Assembly: GCA_030432255.1 (NCBI GenBank)
Contig: JAUIHS010000013.1
Coordinates: 1 to 64,000 of the forward strand
Source: Phycisphaerae bacterium
GTDB lineage: Bacteria > Planctomycetota > Phycisphaerae > Phycisphaerales > UBA1924
Direction: 5' to 3'
Length of the DNA stretch: 64,000 nucleotides
In this document: positions 52,263 through 60,996 of the stretch, one piece after another
Numbering within the stretch: position 1 is the stretch's first letter
Layout: each line of letters opens with the position of its first letter
Notes under the pieces: model-generated
Told to the model about the DNA's origin: nothing
Seen by the model: the letters and a program-made list of their open reading frames with translations, nothing else
Database searches by the model: none
Position numbers and translations under genes: made by a program

Positions 52263-53882
52263 TCAGCCCTGATTGGGTGCGGATGTGCTGGGTCGGGCGG
52301 CGCTTGGGCGGCCTCGGCGGTTCTTGTCTCCGCTCATGAAACTCGCCACGACTTCATCGCTGAACTCGCCCACCAGCACCCGGTTCAATGCCGGTTCGCG
52401 CAGACAGACGACGTCACCGACGACGACGCCGTCGACGACTTCGGCGTAGGTATCTGAGCGTCGGCCGATGCGTACCGGTTGACGGACGAAAGTGCCGCCC
52501 TGATCGAGGTAGACGTAGGTGACCGGTCCTTCGTTGAAGACCGCCTGCACGGGAATTGCGACGACGTCGGTGACCTGGTCCATGACGACCTCCGCTTCGC
52601 AGCGCATGGACGGCTTCAGGCCGTGCGCCTCGCCTTCGAGGTCGATGTCGACTCGGACTTCGTACTCGCGATTGTTGGGATCGCGCCAGCCGCCTGACTC
52701 CGCCATGATCCCGATCGAAGCCACTTCACCGGAGAAAACCTGGCCCTGGGCGGCATCAATCGTCATCGTCACCGGCATGCCGACACGGATCTCCCCGATG
52801 CGGCTCTCGTGGATGCGAATGTTCGCGACCATCTCCGCCGTATCCGGCAGGATGATCAGTTCCTCGTTGTGATGCACTTCCCGTCCAACCTGCAGCGGCG
52901 TCTCGTTCATGCGCCACCGATCACCACCAACACTCGTCGCGTACACCACCAGGCCCGAGGTGGGTGCCTTGATGGTCGTGGCCTCCAGTTGCAGTCGCGT
53001 GTGCTCGACGCGCTCCGTGCGAATGTTCAACTGTCGCTGCTTGTTGGAGAGGTCGGATTCCTTGCTGTTGATCAGGCTGCGGTTACGGCGGATGGTCCGG
53101 TCCAGCTCGGCCTTGGCCTCCTCGACATCCGAGGTCAGCCGTGAGTGCTCTTTCGTATAGGTGTACTTCTCGAAGGTGTCCTTTGCGAGCACGGCCTTCT
53201 TGACCTGGCTCTCCGCTTCGATGTGGGCGATGCGATCACGTTCGAGTTCGTCACTGGAGATGAACTTGCGCTTGTACAGGGCTTCCTGCCGCTCAAGCTT
53301 GTCACCCAGTCGTTCCTCTTCCCGGTAGGCGCGCTCCAGATCGAGCTCCAGTTGCAGTCGCCGCTCCTTGACGTCGCCCTCCAGCCACTTCTGCAGTTCA
53401 AGTTCAGCGAGCGTGACCTGGAGGTCCGTCTTGCGGTAACTCGACTCGTTGTCACTGCGCTGGATCTCGAGGGCTTCTTCGGCAGCGGTCAGCTCACTCT
53501 TTGCGGACGCGAAGCGCAACTCGTCGTCGATGAGTTCGCGCTCCAGTTCATCGCGCGACAGCTGAACGATCAGGTCGTCCTTCTCGACGAAGGTGCCCTC
53601 TTCCACGATCGTCACGATCGCGACGCGGCCCTCCACCTGGCTCGTGATCCGAGTCTCACGCTTGGCCTGAAGTTCGCCGCTCGCCGTCGATGTCACGTTG
53701 AAGTCGCGCCGAACGACCTCGAAGAGGTCGGGCACATCGGAGGCGGAGACTCCGGGCCGCGACAGTCTCATCGCCGCCATGGCGGCTGCCGCGAGACCCG
53801 CGAGGATCACGAGGGCGATCACCACCTTGACAAGTACCGCACCATACCGAGCCCGATGGCCCGGCTTTCGTCTGTCAGACAT
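52263..53882 (-). CDS. HlyD/RND-type efflux adaptor with long coiled-coil hairpin
   Basis: A 539-residue adaptor anchored by an N-terminal helix (VLVKVVIALVILAGLAAAAM). The first lipoyl half (RITSQVEGRVAIVTIVEEGT), a long alpha-hairpin at about 110-310 (ELERDRIAHIEAESQVKKAV), the second half (TTIKAPTSGLVVYATSVGGD) and a beta-barrel follow. The hairpin is long enough to contact TolC directly, as in MacA- or HlyD-like adaptors. The TolC-family gene lies upstream on the same strand, 281 bases away, so the two form an exporter set without a visible pump. The ATG at 53882 has GGAG 8 bases upstream. Confidence 0.87.
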   Translation of the reverse strand: MSDRRKPGHRARYGAVLVKVVIALVILAGLAAAAMAAMRLSRPGVSASDVPDLFEVVRRDFNVTSTASGELQAKRETRITSQVEGRVAIVTIVEEGTFVEKDDLIVQLSRDELERELIDDELRFASAKSELTAAEEALEIQRSDNESSYRKTDLQVTLAELELQKWLEGDVKERRLQLELDLERAYREEERLGDKLERQEALYKRKFISSDELERDRIAHIEAESQVKKAVLAKDTFEKYTYTKEHSRLTSDVEEAKAELDRTIRRNRSLINSKESDLSNKQRQLNIRTERVEHTRLQLEATTIKAPTSGLVVYATSVGGDRWRMNETPLQVGREVHHNEELIILPDTAEMVANIRIHESRIGEIRVGMPVTMTIDAAQGQVFSGEVASIGIMAESGGWRDPNNREYEVRVDIDLEGEAHGLKPSMRCEAEVVMDQVTDVVAIPVQAVFNEGPVTYVYLDQGGTFVRQPVRIGRRSDTYAEVVDGVVVGDVVCLREPALNRVLVGEFSDEVVASFMSGDKNRRGRPSAARPSTSAPNQG

Positions 53883-54130
53883 GAGCTGTTCTCCGGAGAA
53901 TCCGATGCCGCAAGCGAGAGTATCTGTGGGATCCTAGGGGGGACGAACCGTCAACGGCAATGGAAGTTGCCCGACTGGCGCCCGGACCGGGAACCCAGTC
54001 GACACAAATTCCTGCCGACACACGAGTTATGGGCCGGTCAAAGATGAGCCAACCCGTCTGAAACGCGTCCCCGTTCGCCGGGAGCCCTCATGGCGCCGGT
54101 ACTGGTCGGTGATGAAGGCGCTCCAACTCA

Positions 54131-54158
54131 ATGCCGAATGCCCAGTGCCGAATGCCGA
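54131..54158 (+). repeat. AATGCCGA / CAGTGCCG word repeat
   Basis: AATGCCG, AATGCCCAGTGCCG, AATGCCG: the same word family as at 6809-6839 and 21787-21825, just downstream of the TolC-family stop. Confidence 0.6.
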
Positions 54159-54163
54159 GAAGC

Positions 54164-56011
54164 TCATCCCCCGAGTTCGGCCTCGATCTCTTCGAGGTAC
54201 GCATCCCAGTTGCCGTCTTCGACGTCCTCCAGCCGGGGCACGCGCACCTCTTCGATTTCCACGGTCATCCCGGCGAGCGGGGTGAAGTCGCCATTCCGTC
54301 CCACCCGCAGTTGCCCGGTCGTCAACAGGTATTCGAGGATTGACGTCCGCAGGTCGCGGACCGCCTCGTCGCGGGCGTTCTGTGAGCTCAGGAGGTCCAG
54401 CAGGGTGTCGATGCGCTCCTGCGCGCTCGTCTCCGCCTTCTGAATCTCCACCTGGATCTGACGCAGCGTGTTGGAACGAATCGCCTCTGTCCGCAACCGC
54501 ACCGTGAGCACGTTCTGGTCGATCGCGCGCACCGCCCGCCGCGCATCCAGAATCAGGTTGTCACGAAACTGGGTCAGCCCGCGAATGTCGCGTTCCAGGC
54601 GCACCATCGCGGCACGCAGATTCAGCCGCTCGATCTCTCGGTCGAGTGGCAGCCCAAAGGTCACGGTCGCCGCCCAGTCCGAGTCATCCAGATCGAAACT
54701 CAGGTTGTCATCCGGATTGTCCGGATCGGGACCGAAACTCCCCGAGAGGCCGAGGTCGAGGTCCGGCAGGAGGTTGTCCTGTGCCACGCGGATGCCACGC
54801 CGCGAGTCCACCAGCTGGTCCACTCGGTTCTGGTAGTCCAACCGGTACATGAGCGCGTTCCGCGACGCCTCGGCCACGGTCACGATGGGATCCGGCAGGA
54901 CCAGGCCTCGGGGGAGGATCACGATCTCGTGTTCCATCGGGAATCCCAGTCTGATCTTGAAGCGGTCCACCGCGAGGCGGTACGACTCCTGCAGATTGAT
55001 CAGTCGCGCCCGGCTGTTCGCATACTGCTGCTCGACATTGGTCACGTCGAAACCGGATCGGGTGCCGGCGTTCTGCTTCTCGCGCGTTTCCTCAAGCAGG
55101 TTGCCCAGGCTCACCACCTGGATCTCCTGGTTCGCGATGCTCATCTGAGCGGCCACCAGCGAGAAATAGTCGTTCGCAATATCCACCAGCAGCGTCCGCC
55201 GCGCGCGCTCGTAGGCCCTCGCCGCGTAGACCAGATCCCGCTCCGCCTGGATGAGGTCTTCGCGCGCGACCTCACCGGCGCCGCGCAGCAGTGGGATGTT
55301 CGCGCTCAGGGCGAGCGTCGAGGACTGGGTGTACTGATCCCCGGCCAGGGTCGTCAACTGCTGCGCCGCCTGGGTCACCAGTGACGCCTCCAGTTCACCG
55401 CCATACGGCAACTGTTGCGTCGCACGAAGCGAGTTCATCACGCGGAGCGCCGTGTCGAACTCACCGTCCGACTGGTCGGCATTCAACGTCGTCGAGAGTT
55501 CATGGAAGAACCGAGGCCCCCACTGGTGCCGCTCGATGAGCAGGCGGATGGCGGCGAGGATGTAGTCTTCCTCCGCCGTCCGATGTTCGCGCCCCTGGCT
55601 CTGGGCATACTTGAAAGCCTTGACCAGGTCGATTTCTTCCGCACCGGCGGGCTGCTTCGAGTATCCCTCGAGGCGGCGCTCGATGGCGTCGTAATCGCGC
55701 TTGGTCACACCGACATACGTCAGTTCGTCCGCGGTCGGATTGGTGGTTGCGGGCCGGCTGTCGTAGATCACCTCATCGGAGGGCTCTGATCTGAAGTCCC
55801 CGAGGGCCCGGTCGTCGGAGACTGCGGGGACGGGTGCTTCGGGGATGACCCGTTGACTGCTCTCGCGCATGACGCGTTCGAGTTTCCGGTCGATCGCACG
55901 CATCGAGGCGCACCCCGTCAACAGCGAACCGATCAGCAGGGTCAGCAGCGCTGACACCCACCATCCGCCGGAACCGAAACGTCTTTTTCGCATTGGCTCT
56001 GCCTCGTGCAT
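54164..56011 (-). CDS. TolC family outer-membrane efflux lipoprotein
   Basis: A 615-residue protein. The signal peptide ends in a lipobox (LLTLLIGSLLTGC). An N-terminal 130-residue Arg/Glu-rich region precedes two TolC-type alpha-barrel repeats (LALSANIPLLRGAGEVARED, REKQNAGTRSGFDVTNVEQQ, FGLPLDREIERLNLRAAMVR). TolC proteins form the outer-membrane exit duct for adaptor-coupled pumps. A Gly/Asp-rich turn (SGSFGPDPDNPDDNLSFDLD) may be the outer loop. I use ATG 56011; ATG 55993 (MRKRRF) is an equally good lipoprotein start. The adaptor gene follows. Confidence 0.88.
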   Translation of the reverse strand: MHEAEPMRKRRFGSGGWWVSALLTLLIGSLLTGCASMRAIDRKLERVMRESSQRVIPEAPVPAVSDDRALGDFRSEPSDEVIYDSRPATTNPTADELTYVGVTKRDYDAIERRLEGYSKQPAGAEEIDLVKAFKYAQSQGREHRTAEEDYILAAIRLLIERHQWGPRFFHELSTTLNADQSDGEFDTALRVMNSLRATQQLPYGGELEASLVTQAAQQLTTLAGDQYTQSSTLALSANIPLLRGAGEVAREDLIQAERDLVYAARAYERARRTLLVDIANDYFSLVAAQMSIANQEIQVVSLGNLLEETREKQNAGTRSGFDVTNVEQQYANSRARLINLQESYRLAVDRFKIRLGFPMEHEIVILPRGLVLPDPIVTVAEASRNALMYRLDYQNRVDQLVDSRRGIRVAQDNLLPDLDLGLSGSFGPDPDNPDDNLSFDLDDSDWAATVTFGLPLDREIERLNLRAAMVRLERDIRGLTQFRDNLILDARRAVRAIDQNVLTVRLRTEAIRSNTLRQIQVEIQKAETSAQERIDTLLDLLSSQNARDEAVRDLRTSILEYLLTTGQLRVGRNGDFTPLAGMTVEIEEVRVPRLEDVEDGNWDAYLEEIEAELGG

Positions 56012-56141
56012 GGGGCGGTGAGTGTAACAACACGACCCGAACTCCGTTGATACATCCTCGGGGCGCGCCTACCCTTCTCTTCGCAGTTCAACCCACGTCA
56101 AATACCAACCATTCCCTTACTTCGCGAGTCCAGCCCGAAGC

Positions 56142-58865
56142 ATGCCTATCTCACACGACGCCCAGGCCTTCACCATCGACGGACGACGCACCCGACTCGT
56201 CTCCGGCGCCCTGACCCCCTCGCGCATCCCGCGCGACGAGTGGAACGATCGCATACACGACGCCCGCATGGCCGGACTCAACTGCATCGAGGTCGTCACC
56301 CACTGGGCGCGGCACGAACCCTGGCCGGATGCACTCAACTTCGAGGGCCAGAACGACATCGCCGAGTTCCTCCGCTGCATCCAGCGGCACGGCCTCCTCG
56401 CCATCCTGCGCGCCGGACCCTTCGTCAACAACGGGCTCGACCTCGGCGGACTCCCCGCCTGGCTCCTTCCCCGTGAAGACTGCCGCCTCCGTGCCGCCGA
56501 CGAGGCGTGGTTCACCCACGCCAACAACTACCTCGCTGAACTCGCGAAGCACGTGGCCCCGCTTCAGCGCACGCGCGAGCCCCACGCGCCCCTCGTTGCG
56601 GTGCAGGTCGAACACGAATGGCAGTGCGGTGACGATGACATGGCCGAGGCCGCTCTCGCACCCTTCGGCCGCGCCCTGCGCGAGTCCGGCATCGACGTGC
56701 CCATCATCAATCGCGATAACCTCTACCACGCGCCGGTCATCGCCGGTATCGAAGGCTGGAGCGACCACGACACGCCCCACGCCATCACCCGGCAGCTTCA
56801 CTTCCTGGCCCCCGACAAGCCGCGGCTCCTCCTCGGCGTGAGGCCCGGCCAGCCCGACGTCTGGGGGCGACGCACGCCGACCACTGAGCCGCGAGACATC
56901 TTCCGACACCTGGCCGAAGCACTCGCCGCCGGCGCGCAGGTCAACATCGACCCCTTCTTCGCCGGTACTGCTTTCGGCTTCGACGCCGGACGCCTCGCCT
57001 CCGAGCCCGATGCGTGGCTCACCCCCGACACCTCGCCCGGCGGCGCCCTTCTCACCCACGACGGACGTTTTGGAGAACACGCGCTCGCCGCGCGACGCAT
57101 CTGCACTTTCGCCACGAGTTTCCATCGCACCTTCTGCAGCATCGATCCCGACGATCAGCCCGTCGTCGCTGCGCCCCACGATGATGCCTCCGTCAGTGTG
57201 ATCCCGTCGCGGGGCCGACAGGGCTCGATCGTCTGGATCATTGCCCCGCGCAAGGGCGCGCCGAAGTCGATTGCCCTCACCCTTGCCGATGGTGATACCA
57301 CGGAGGTGCACCTCCCCACCGACGGCGTCGCCTGGCCGCTCATTGATGTGCACCTCTTCGAACGAACCACGCTCGATCTCTGCACGCTCAATGCCCTCGC
57401 ACTCGTCGGGCGAACGCTGATCGTCTACGGCCGTGCCGGGACCAGCGGCACCATCTCGATCAACGGCGCGCCTGCGACCTTCGACGTGCCTCGCGGCCGG
57501 TCCACCACCATCGAGGAACACGAAGGCGTCACGCTTGTCATCTGCAACGAGCAGAGCATCGATACGACGTGGCATCACAACGGCACTGTCTTTGTCGGTG
57601 TCAGCGGCATCACGCCCGACGGTGAGCCCATCCCTCACCCTCAGCATCGCACCTGCCAGCGCATTGACCGGGAGACTGCGCCGCAGCGGATCCGGATGGC
57701 GGGCGACAAGTCCGCGGGCACGCCGCGACTGCGGACGTGGTCCGTCGCCGGCACTGACACCTGGATCGACGGCAGCAGCGATCGTTTTGTTCGCATCGAC
57801 GCCCCTGGCGACCTTCCGGCCATGGGCTGCAACCAGGGTTATGCGTGGCTCCGCGCCACCTTCCGCTCCACCGCCACCCGCACCCTCAAGGCCAGCGCCC
57901 TCACCACCGGCGACCGGGTCGGCCTTTATCTCGACGGCAAGTGCATCGACATCCTCGGCTTCGGACCCGGCGCTTCGGGCACTGCCGTCAAGATCCCCAC
58001 GAAACGGCGCGATCACACGGTCACTGCGCTCGTCGACCAGTTCGGCCGACCCTGCGACGGCAACAATCTCAATACGCCCGATGGTCTTCGGGGGCACCTC
58101 CTCGAACTCGAGGCCATCAAGACCTCGGCGCCGAAATCCGTCAAGGCGCCGACGCTTCGCCTCCTCGACACCCGGTCCCCCCTCTTCGGCGTCGACGGTC
58201 ATGATCACACCGACGAACACCGTCTCACGTGGAAGTTCACGTACCGCAAGAAAGCAGACGTCATTCTTGAAGTCGATCCACTTCCCACCTTCTGTGTCCT
58301 CGTGATCAACGATGAAGCCGTCGATGTCATCGCGCCGCACCAGCGGCGATTCATCACGCTCGCCGCGGCGGACCTCAAGCGTGGCGACAACGTGCTCCAG
58401 CTTGCGCCCCTCGGTGCGCTGGATGAACACGGGAGCGCCCTCAAGGCCGCGCTGCGCATCAACTTCGTTGCGAGCGCGATCTCCGAGAAGTGGGAATGGT
58501 CATTCGCGGAGTGGGAGGCGCCGGCCGATGAGGCGTTCATCGATATCGCGACTGCCGACATGACGCCGCGAAAGCAGGCCCACCGCAAGGGTCGTCCGGC
58601 GTGGTGGCGGACGTCCTTCCACGCGTCCGCCGACAGCCCGCGTCTTGCGCTGGATCTCGCCTCGATGTCCAAGGGCCAGATCTTCCTGAACGGCGTCAAC
58701 TTCCGCCGCTACTTCGTTGCGACGCACGACGGCGCCACCCTCGACTCCACGGACACCGTGCACCTCCCCCCCACGATGCTGCGGCACGACGAGCCCAACG
58801 ACCTCCTCATCTTCGACGAGCACGGCTTTGCGCCGACGAAGGTGAAGCTGACGGCGGTGAAGTAA
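56142..58865 (+). CDS. GH35 (beta-galactosidase-fold) protein lacking the catalytic nucleophile
   Basis: A 907-residue protein whose first 290 residues follow GH35 closely: RIPRDEWNDRIHDARMAGLN, HWARHEP, DLGGLPAWLL, VQVEHEW, and VNIDPFFAGTAFGF. The acid/base Glu is kept (E159) but the usual ENE reads EHE; ICAEW before the GGLP reads VNNGL; and the nucleophile position in the P-x3-TE-x-W-x-GW-x3-WG motif is Gly232 (KPRLLLGVRPGQPDVWG). Later regions contain galactose-binding-like beta domains (RFVRIDAPGDLPAMGCNQGY). No signal peptide. It may be a pseudoenzyme, a lectin-like protein or a GH with changed chemistry. Start at ATG 56142, which begins the conserved domain. Confidence 0.8.
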   Translation: MPISHDAQAFTIDGRRTRLVSGALTPSRIPRDEWNDRIHDARMAGLNCIEVVTHWARHEPWPDALNFEGQNDIAEFLRCIQRHGLLAILRAGPFVNNGLDLGGLPAWLLPREDCRLRAADEAWFTHANNYLAELAKHVAPLQRTREPHAPLVAVQVEHEWQCGDDDMAEAALAPFGRALRESGIDVPIINRDNLYHAPVIAGIEGWSDHDTPHAITRQLHFLAPDKPRLLLGVRPGQPDVWGRRTPTTEPRDIFRHLAEALAAGAQVNIDPFFAGTAFGFDAGRLASEPDAWLTPDTSPGGALLTHDGRFGEHALAARRICTFATSFHRTFCSIDPDDQPVVAAPHDDASVSVIPSRGRQGSIVWIIAPRKGAPKSIALTLADGDTTEVHLPTDGVAWPLIDVHLFERTTLDLCTLNALALVGRTLIVYGRAGTSGTISINGAPATFDVPRGRSTTIEEHEGVTLVICNEQSIDTTWHHNGTVFVGVSGITPDGEPIPHPQHRTCQRIDRETAPQRIRMAGDKSAGTPRLRTWSVAGTDTWIDGSSDRFVRIDAPGDLPAMGCNQGYAWLRATFRSTATRTLKASALTTGDRVGLYLDGKCIDILGFGPGASGTAVKIPTKRRDHTVTALVDQFGRPCDGNNLNTPDGLRGHLLELEAIKTSAPKSVKAPTLRLLDTRSPLFGVDGHDHTDEHRLTWKFTYRKKADVILEVDPLPTFCVLVINDEAVDVIAPHQRRFITLAAADLKRGDNVLQLAPLGALDEHGSALKAALRINFVASAISEKWEWSFAEWEAPADEAFIDIATADMTPRKQAHRKGRPAWWRTSFHASADSPRLALDLASMSKGQIFLNGVNFRRYFVATHDGATLDSTDTVHLPPTMLRHDEPNDLLIFDEHGFAPTKVKLTAVK

Positions 58866-58900
58866 GGACTTCGGTACCGCAAGTCTCGGGTGACTTGATC

Positions 58901-58906
58901 TACAAT
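58901..58906 (+). promoter_or_regulatory. Putative -10 box TACAAT, 6 bases before the start at 58913
   Basis: TACAAT, spacer GCGATC, then ATG. No Shine-Dalgarno; leaderless pattern. Confidence 0.5.
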
Positions 58907-58912
58907 GCGATC

Positions 58913-59686
58913 ATGCCGACTCATCTGACACGGATCGTGTGCCTTGCGTTCAGCCTGCTCTTCGCGGCCTCCACGACGTCGGGCGACACACTTCGCAGCA
59001 ACCGGCATGGCTACACGATCGACATGCCTGAGGGCTGGACCCGGATTCCACCGGAAGTCATCCAGGAGGTCTTCGATGTCATGCTCGACGAGTCATCGCA
59101 GAATCGGATTGTCTTCGACCTGGGCACTCAGCCTGCTGATGCGGAGTGGCTCGACTACCCGTACGCGCTTGTCCAGGTGCAGAACTACCGGGCAATGGGT
59201 TTGGATCGCCAGATCACGGTCGATGATTTCGAACGGGTGGTCAGTGAACTCACAGGCGGGAATGCCGCACAGAACGTCGGCGACCGAATGCGCGACGATT
59301 ACCGTGACATGATGAGTGATATCAAGATTGGCGAGGTGCAACTTGACGTCCCGAATCGGCGATACACATGGAGCCTTGATACCGAAGTCCAGGGCGTCGG
59401 CCCCGTTCGCGCCGTGACAGCAGGTCACTTCGGACGCGATGCCATGATTCAGGTTGGCTTCTACTGCAAGCGGGATGAGTGGGAACAGCACCACGATGCG
59501 GCCATTCACATCATCGAGAGCTTCGAGTTTGACACCGACAGGGTTTTCGACTCCCGACCTGCCGGCCGTAACGCAGCATCGCAGCGTGCCGGCGGAATCC
59601 CCGTGCGCCCACTGATCTTCTTCGCGATGGGCGGCACGCTGATCGGGCTCTTCCTGTTCCTCGTCTACCGCACCTTCAAATCCTGA
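58913..59686 (+). CDS. Exported protein with C-terminal membrane anchor, unknown function
   Basis: A 257-residue protein. A signal peptide (RIVCLAFSLLFAASTTSG) is followed by a soluble domain starting RSNRHGYTIDMPEGWTRIPP, a layout reminiscent of PsbP/DUF1795-type lipid- or stress-related domains, and a C-terminal helix (PLIFFAMGGTLIGLFLFLVY) near the end. It would therefore be periplasmic and tethered. Start at ATG 58913, set by the TACAAT box and the signal peptide. Located after the GH35-like gene, 47 bases away, but with its own promoter. Confidence 0.65.
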   Translation: MPTHLTRIVCLAFSLLFAASTTSGDTLRSNRHGYTIDMPEGWTRIPPEVIQEVFDVMLDESSQNRIVFDLGTQPADAEWLDYPYALVQVQNYRAMGLDRQITVDDFERVVSELTGGNAAQNVGDRMRDDYRDMMSDIKIGEVQLDVPNRRYTWSLDTEVQGVGPVRAVTAGHFGRDAMIQVGFYCKRDEWEQHHDAAIHIIESFEFDTDRVFDSRPAGRNAASQRAGGIPVRPLIFFAMGGTLIGLFLFLVYRTFKS

Positions 59687-59758
59687 GCGACCTCCACCCC
59701 CAACTCAGACCTCCCGGGGGCGACTCCTCCGAAGACCCCGCACCCCGCTTCCCGAACC

Positions 59759-59764
59759 TATAAT
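59759..59764 (+). promoter_or_regulatory. Putative -10 box TATAAT, 6 bases before tdh
   Basis: Perfect TATAAT, spacer CTCCCC, then ATG 59771. The upstream DNA is C-rich word repeat with no ribosome site, a clear leaderless pattern. Confidence 0.6.
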
Positions 59765-59770
59765 CTCCCC

Positions 59771-60877
59771 ATGACCACAGCGACGTCACACACCACCTCA
59801 ACCATGCGCGCGCTCGTCAAGGCGCGCCCCGAAGCCGGACTCGACTTCGATCCCGCACGTCCGCTCCCGCAGGGATCGCATGGGCGGCGCGGCGAGCCGG
59901 GGCCGCGTGAGGTTCTGATACGTGTCCACATGGCCGGCGTCTGCGGTACGGACAAGCACATCTGGGAGTGGGACGAATGGGCTTCGGGGCGCATTCCCGT
60001 CGGCATCGTGACCGGTCACGAGTTCGTCGGCATCGTCGAGCGCATCGGCAGCGCGGTCGAGCGGGTTGAGGTCGGCCAGCGCGTCAGCGCCGAGGGGCAC
60101 ATCACGTCCGGCATCGACTACAACAGCCGCACCGGCAACGCGCACATCGCGCGGGACATGCAGATCCTCGGTGTCGATCGCGATGGCTGCTTCGCCGACT
60201 ATGTCATCGTCCCCGAGGAGAATGTCTGGCTCCTGCACGATGACATCCCCGATCACTACGGCGCCGTCCTCGACCCCCTCGGGAACGCCGTTCATACCGT
60301 CATGAGCGCCGATGTCTCGACAAAGACCGTGCTCATCACCGGCGTCGGCATGATCGGCCTGATGTCGGTGCCCGTCGCCCGCGCCGCCGGCGCCGCTCGC
60401 ATCTTCGCGGTCGATACCAATCCCCACCACCTCGACCTCGCACGCAAGCTCGGGGCTGAGCAGACCTTCCTCGTCGGACAGGATGACAACTGGGTCGAGA
60501 CGATCCGTGCCGAGACTCGCGGCGACGGCGTCGACGTTCTCCTCGAAATGTCCGGCGCCCCGCCGGCCATCGACGCCGGATTTGATGCACTGAGGCGGGG
60601 CGGCACCGCCGCGATCCTCGGCATTCCGCGAGAGCCGATGCGCTTTGACCTGACGAATCACATCATCTTCAAGGGATCGACGGTCATCGGCGTCAACGGG
60701 CGTCGCATGTGGGAGACGTGGTACCAGATGGAGAATCTCCTTCTGAGCGGCCGCGTGAAACTCGACGACATCATCACCCACACGATGCCCATCGAAGCGT
60801 ACGCGACGGCCTTCGACCTGCTCCTGCAGAACAAGGCATTGAAGATCGTGCTCGATATCAACGGCCCGACGAGGTAG
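59771..60877 (+). CDS. tdh: L-threonine 3-dehydrogenase, zinc alcohol dehydrogenase family
   Basis: A 368-residue medium-chain dehydrogenase that would oxidise threonine to 2-amino-3-ketobutyrate with NAD. The catalytic zinc site is kept (C58 in GVCGTDKHIW, H83 and E84 in TGHEFVG); the Tdh pocket signatures LDPLGNAVHTVMSADVSTKT and GRRMWETWYQM are present, and the Rossmann motif is GVGMIGL. The structural zinc lobe is altered: where Tdh has four Cys, positions 113, 116, 119 and 127 are Ser, Asp, Ser and Ala (GHITSGIDYNSRTGNAHIAR). The N-terminus is extended by about 15 residues. Monocistronic by its own promoter; no kbl gene is next to it. Confidence 0.92.
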   Translation: MTTATSHTTSTMRALVKARPEAGLDFDPARPLPQGSHGRRGEPGPREVLIRVHMAGVCGTDKHIWEWDEWASGRIPVGIVTGHEFVGIVERIGSAVERVEVGQRVSAEGHITSGIDYNSRTGNAHIARDMQILGVDRDGCFADYVIVPEENVWLLHDDIPDHYGAVLDPLGNAVHTVMSADVSTKTVLITGVGMIGLMSVPVARAAGAARIFAVDTNPHHLDLARKLGAEQTFLVGQDDNWVETIRAETRGDGVDVLLEMSGAPPAIDAGFDALRRGGTAAILGIPREPMRFDLTNHIIFKGSTVIGVNGRRMWETWYQMENLLLSGRVKLDDIITHTMPIEAYATAFDLLLQNKALKIVLDINGPTR

Positions 60878-60950
60878 TTGGACGAGGGGGTTTGGCGTCG
60901 TCGTGCTGTTCTTCCGATTGGCAGCGCAGTGGTTCCTCGTTTTGTGTGCT

Positions 60951-60982
60951 GTTCTGTCCACTGCCGGGACGGCAGCGGCACC
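60951..60982 (-). repeat. Dispersed hairpin repeat, type B
   Basis: On the minus strand: GGTGC, stem CGCTGCCG, loop TCC, stem CGGCAGTG, GACAGAAC. One G-T wobble in the stem. It lies between the convergent tdh and glycosyltransferase stops. Confidence 0.7.
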
Positions 60983-60996
60983 GGGTTGAGGGCTGG

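Noticed and set aside
56151..58430. Minus-strand frame of 759 codons opposite the GH35-like gene
   Set aside because: Shadow caused by high GC; the plus strand carries a recognisable family across the same region.
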